Shown piece after piece: positions 62,330 to 64,000 of a DNA stretch of 64,000 nucleotides. Each line of letters begins with the position of its first letter. The stretch's first letter is position 1. The stretch covers positions 90,884 through 154,883 of the forward strand of contig NZ_JAHZST010000014.1 in the NCBI RefSeq assembly GCF_019457885.1, written 5' to 3'. The stretch comes from Shewanella nanhaiensis. Its GTDB lineage: Bacteria > Pseudomonadota > Gammaproteobacteria > Enterobacterales > Shewanellaceae. Below the pieces are notes generated by a model. The model worked only from the letters and a program-made list of their open reading frames with translations. It made no database searches and was not told the origin of the DNA. Position numbers and translations under genes: made by a program.

Positions 62330-63018
62330 TTGATTACAACATCACAGGTGCATTTCTTGTTGGTTTAATGGGAGCAGGCCACTGCATTGGTATGTGTGGA
62401 GGCCTAGTCGGTGCATTTTCATCTCAGCTTGCCACAACACCGGGACAAAACCTGTTTGCATCTAAGTTAAAGTTTCTACTGACCTATAACTTAGGCCGCA
62501 TCTTAAGTTACTCGCTTGCTGGTGCATTAGTGGGTGGCTCCGCGAGTGCATTGGGGATGTTATTTGATATCGATCTTTACCTCATCACTTTAAGAGTCAT
62601 AGCCGGCGTGATGATGATCATTACCGGTTTGTATATTGCCCAAATATGGTCTGGAGTGGTGCAGATAGAGCGGCTAGGTAAGTTTATTTGGCGTTTTCTA
62701 TCTCCTTTAGCTAATCGTGTTGTGCCTATTAGAACACTGCGCCAAGCGTTTGTTGGCGGAGTCTTATGGGGTTGGCTTCCCTGTGGTCTGGTTTATAGCA
62801 CATTAACTTGGGCTGTTGCCTCACATTCGGCCCAGCAAGGCGCCTTGATCATGTTGGCATTTGGGCTAGGCACACTGCCTGCACTACTGAGTGCGGGCGC
62901 AGCAGCCAATATGTTAGGACAATGGGTACAGAAAAGAGCTGTGAGAGTGGTTAGCGGCTTAATATTAGTCCTATTTGGTTTACAAACTTTGTACATTGCA
63001 ATTGCGCAGCTAAACTAG
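62326..63018 (+). CDS. TauE/SafE-like membrane protein (CcoH-type, cbb3 assembly locus)
   Basis: A 230-aa protein with about six membrane spans: GAFLVGLMGAGHCIGMCGGLVGAF at the N-terminus and FVGGVLWGWLPCGLVYSTLTWAVA in the middle, the signature of the sulfite-exporter/DsbD-like group placed after ccoS in Shewanella. The Cys pair in HCIGMCG and the Cys in LPCG suggest metal or thiol handling. The start is TTG, overlapping the ccoS stop. Confidence 0.88.
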   Translation: MIDYNITGAFLVGLMGAGHCIGMCGGLVGAFSSQLATTPGQNLFASKLKFLLTYNLGRILSYSLAGALVGGSASALGMLFDIDLYLITLRVIAGVMMIITGLYIAQIWSGVVQIERLGKFIWRFLSPLANRVVPIRTLRQAFVGGVLWGWLPCGLVYSTLTWAVASHSAQQGALIMLAFGLGTLPALLSAGAAANMLGQWVQKRAVRVVSGLILVLFGLQTLYIAIAQLN

Positions 63019-63073
63019 CTCAGCTTATTAAATTAGTTTAACATATGCGTAATAGATAAATTTGAGAGAGACT

Positions 63074-63823
63074 ATGACAGACAACAATAAAAGTCGTCGT
63101 GCAGCTGTTCCAGGATGTGCTATTCATTGTCATGATTGCAGTATGGGGACCTTATGTATCCCTTTTACCTTAAATGCTACTGAACTTGATCGTCTTGACG
63201 AAATCATTGAAAGAAAGAAGCCTATTCAAAAAGGTGAGCAGATCTTTAAGTCAGGCGATACATTAAAGTCTCTTTTTGCTATTCGCTCAGGTACCATAAA
63301 AAGTTTTACTATCACCGAACAGGGTGATGAGCAGATCACAGGTTTTCATCTCGCCGGTGATGTGATTGGTTTTGATGGTATTCACGCCCAAGAACATAAA
63401 AGTTTTGCTCAAGCATTAGAAACCTCAATGGTGTGTGAGATCCCCTTCTCTACTCTAGATGATCTCAGCGGCACGATGCCTAAACTCAGGCAGCAGATAA
63501 TGCGATTGATGAGCAACGAGATCCAAAGTGATCAGGAGATGATTCTTCTGCTAAGTAAGAAGAATGCGGAAGAGAGATTAGCAGCATTTATCAGTAACTT
63601 AGCTACTCGTTTTGGCAGCCGAGGGTTTTCACCAAAAGAGTTTAGATTAACCATGACTCGTGGCGATATCGGGAACTACTTAGGGCTAACCGTAGAAACC
63701 ATAAGTCGATTATTAGGCCGCTTTCAGAAAGCTGAGTTAATCGAAGTTAAGGGTAAGTACATTACCATCGTTAATTTCGATGCGTTAAATAAACTTGCGG
63801 GTAATAGCGCCATCGCTCGTTAA
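63074..63823 (+). CDS. etrA: FNR-type oxygen-sensing regulator (EtrA)
   Basis: A 250-aa CRP/FNR protein. The N-terminal Cys cluster is CAIHCHDCSMGTLCIPF with a fourth Cys in MVCEIPF, which together bind a [4Fe-4S] cluster. The HTH DIGNYLGLTVETISRLLGRFQ recognises TTGAT-N4-ATCAA. The length fits EtrA. GAGAGA precedes the ATG at 63074; a longer frame starts at a TTG at 63062. Likely regulates the cco locus through the box at 55659. Confidence 0.95.
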   Translation: MTDNNKSRRAAVPGCAIHCHDCSMGTLCIPFTLNATELDRLDEIIERKKPIQKGEQIFKSGDTLKSLFAIRSGTIKSFTITEQGDEQITGFHLAGDVIGFDGIHAQEHKSFAQALETSMVCEIPFSTLDDLSGTMPKLRQQIMRLMSNEIQSDQEMILLLSKKNAEERLAAFISNLATRFGSRGFSPKEFRLTMTRGDIGNYLGLTVETISRLLGRFQKAELIEVKGKYITIVNFDALNKLAGNSAIAR

Positions 63824-63890
63824 GCGACTTCTAGTCTCTAATTTCAACTTGTTTGATCATCTAAGCGTCAGTATTTTGTTTTCAGCCCTA

Positions 63891-63914
63891 AACCACCTAC
63901 TTCAGTAGGTGGTT
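63891..63914 (+). terminator. Hairpin after etrA
   Basis: A 10-bp perfect stem (63891-63900 with 63905-63914) and 4-base loop. There is no T-run, so terminator activity is uncertain. Confidence 0.5.
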
Positions 63915-63995
63915 ATCATCAATTAGGCTTTGCCTGAATATCTACTCATGTTAATTGAACTCTAACTTTTAGCGAAGTCATAGAGGATAAAAAAC

Positions 63996-64000
63996 ATGAG
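63996..64000 (+). CDS. Start of the next gene (possibly uspE), cut by window edge
   Basis: AGAGGA is followed by ATG at 63996 at the window end. In Shewanella a universal stress protein gene often follows etrA, but only the start codon is visible. Confidence 0.3.

Noticed and set aside
1..64000. CRISPR array, rRNA or tRNA genes
   Set aside because: No regularly spaced repeats and no recognisable rRNA or tRNA sequences seen on either strand.

Overview
The window reads as a chromosomal segment of a marine gammaproteobacterium, most likely Shewanella. The main reason is the right end, where ccoNOQP, fixH, ccoI, ccoS, a TauE/SafE-like ccoH-type gene and an EtrA/FNR gene stand in the Shewanella order. 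Housekeeping-type DNA fills 1-30.4 kb and 53-64 kb. A patchy accessory island lies between them at about 30.4-53 kb.

Left core (1-30.4 kb): a truncated LonB-like protease; a PAS-GGDEF cyclase; a RES/Xre toxin-antitoxin pair with a promoter and two operator-like repeats; a secreted protein; a LysE exporter; a DsbA-like protein; a three-gene unit (PG-binding M15 peptidase, DUF2971, 4-TM protein); and then a long run of redox genes. The redox run has a nitroreductase, a quinol monooxygenase-like protein, LysR, two tandem glutathionyl-hydroquinone reductases, a questin-oxidase-like protein, a peroxiredoxin, EgtB-EgtD (ergothioneine), a disulfide reductase-like flavoprotein, DUF427, MsrB and a PhzF-like protein. 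It is followed by DksA/TraR-like, PhoD-like, LytTR, kelch, LysR and twin-SnoaL genes. The last pair is a zinc macrodomain ADP-ribose hydrolase and a class M sirtuin. The macrodomain gene needs a -1 frameshift, at a site that looks like a programmed slippery sequence.

Accessory island (30.4-53 kb): the mobility core is a four-gene minus-strand operon at 43.2-48.9 kb. It holds three overlapping tyrosine recombinases (449, 523 and 805 aa) and a 147-aa coiled-coil protein, an arrangement that matches the gamma-mobile-trio (GMT) islands known to carry defence and toxin cargo. Another integrase lies at the right edge (51.6-52.9 kb). Cargo includes a HEPN-motif protein, an AlbA_2/Schlafen-like protein, a metallophosphoesterase/HAD pair, two different PD-(D/E)XK-type proteins, a secreted DRGH nuclease, small peptides and a frameshifted DUF2971 gene. 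Debris of older mobile DNA lies between the cargo genes: an IS66 transposase tail, the 5' part and the 3' part of group II introns, and integron attC-like core sites.

Right core (53-64 kb): a REC-DUF3369-HD-GYP response regulator, a small lipoprotein, and the microaerobic cbb3 oxidase locus with assembly genes and FNR, headed by a perfect FNR box. All calls come from reading the sequence by eye. Family names rest on recognised motifs and not on any search.
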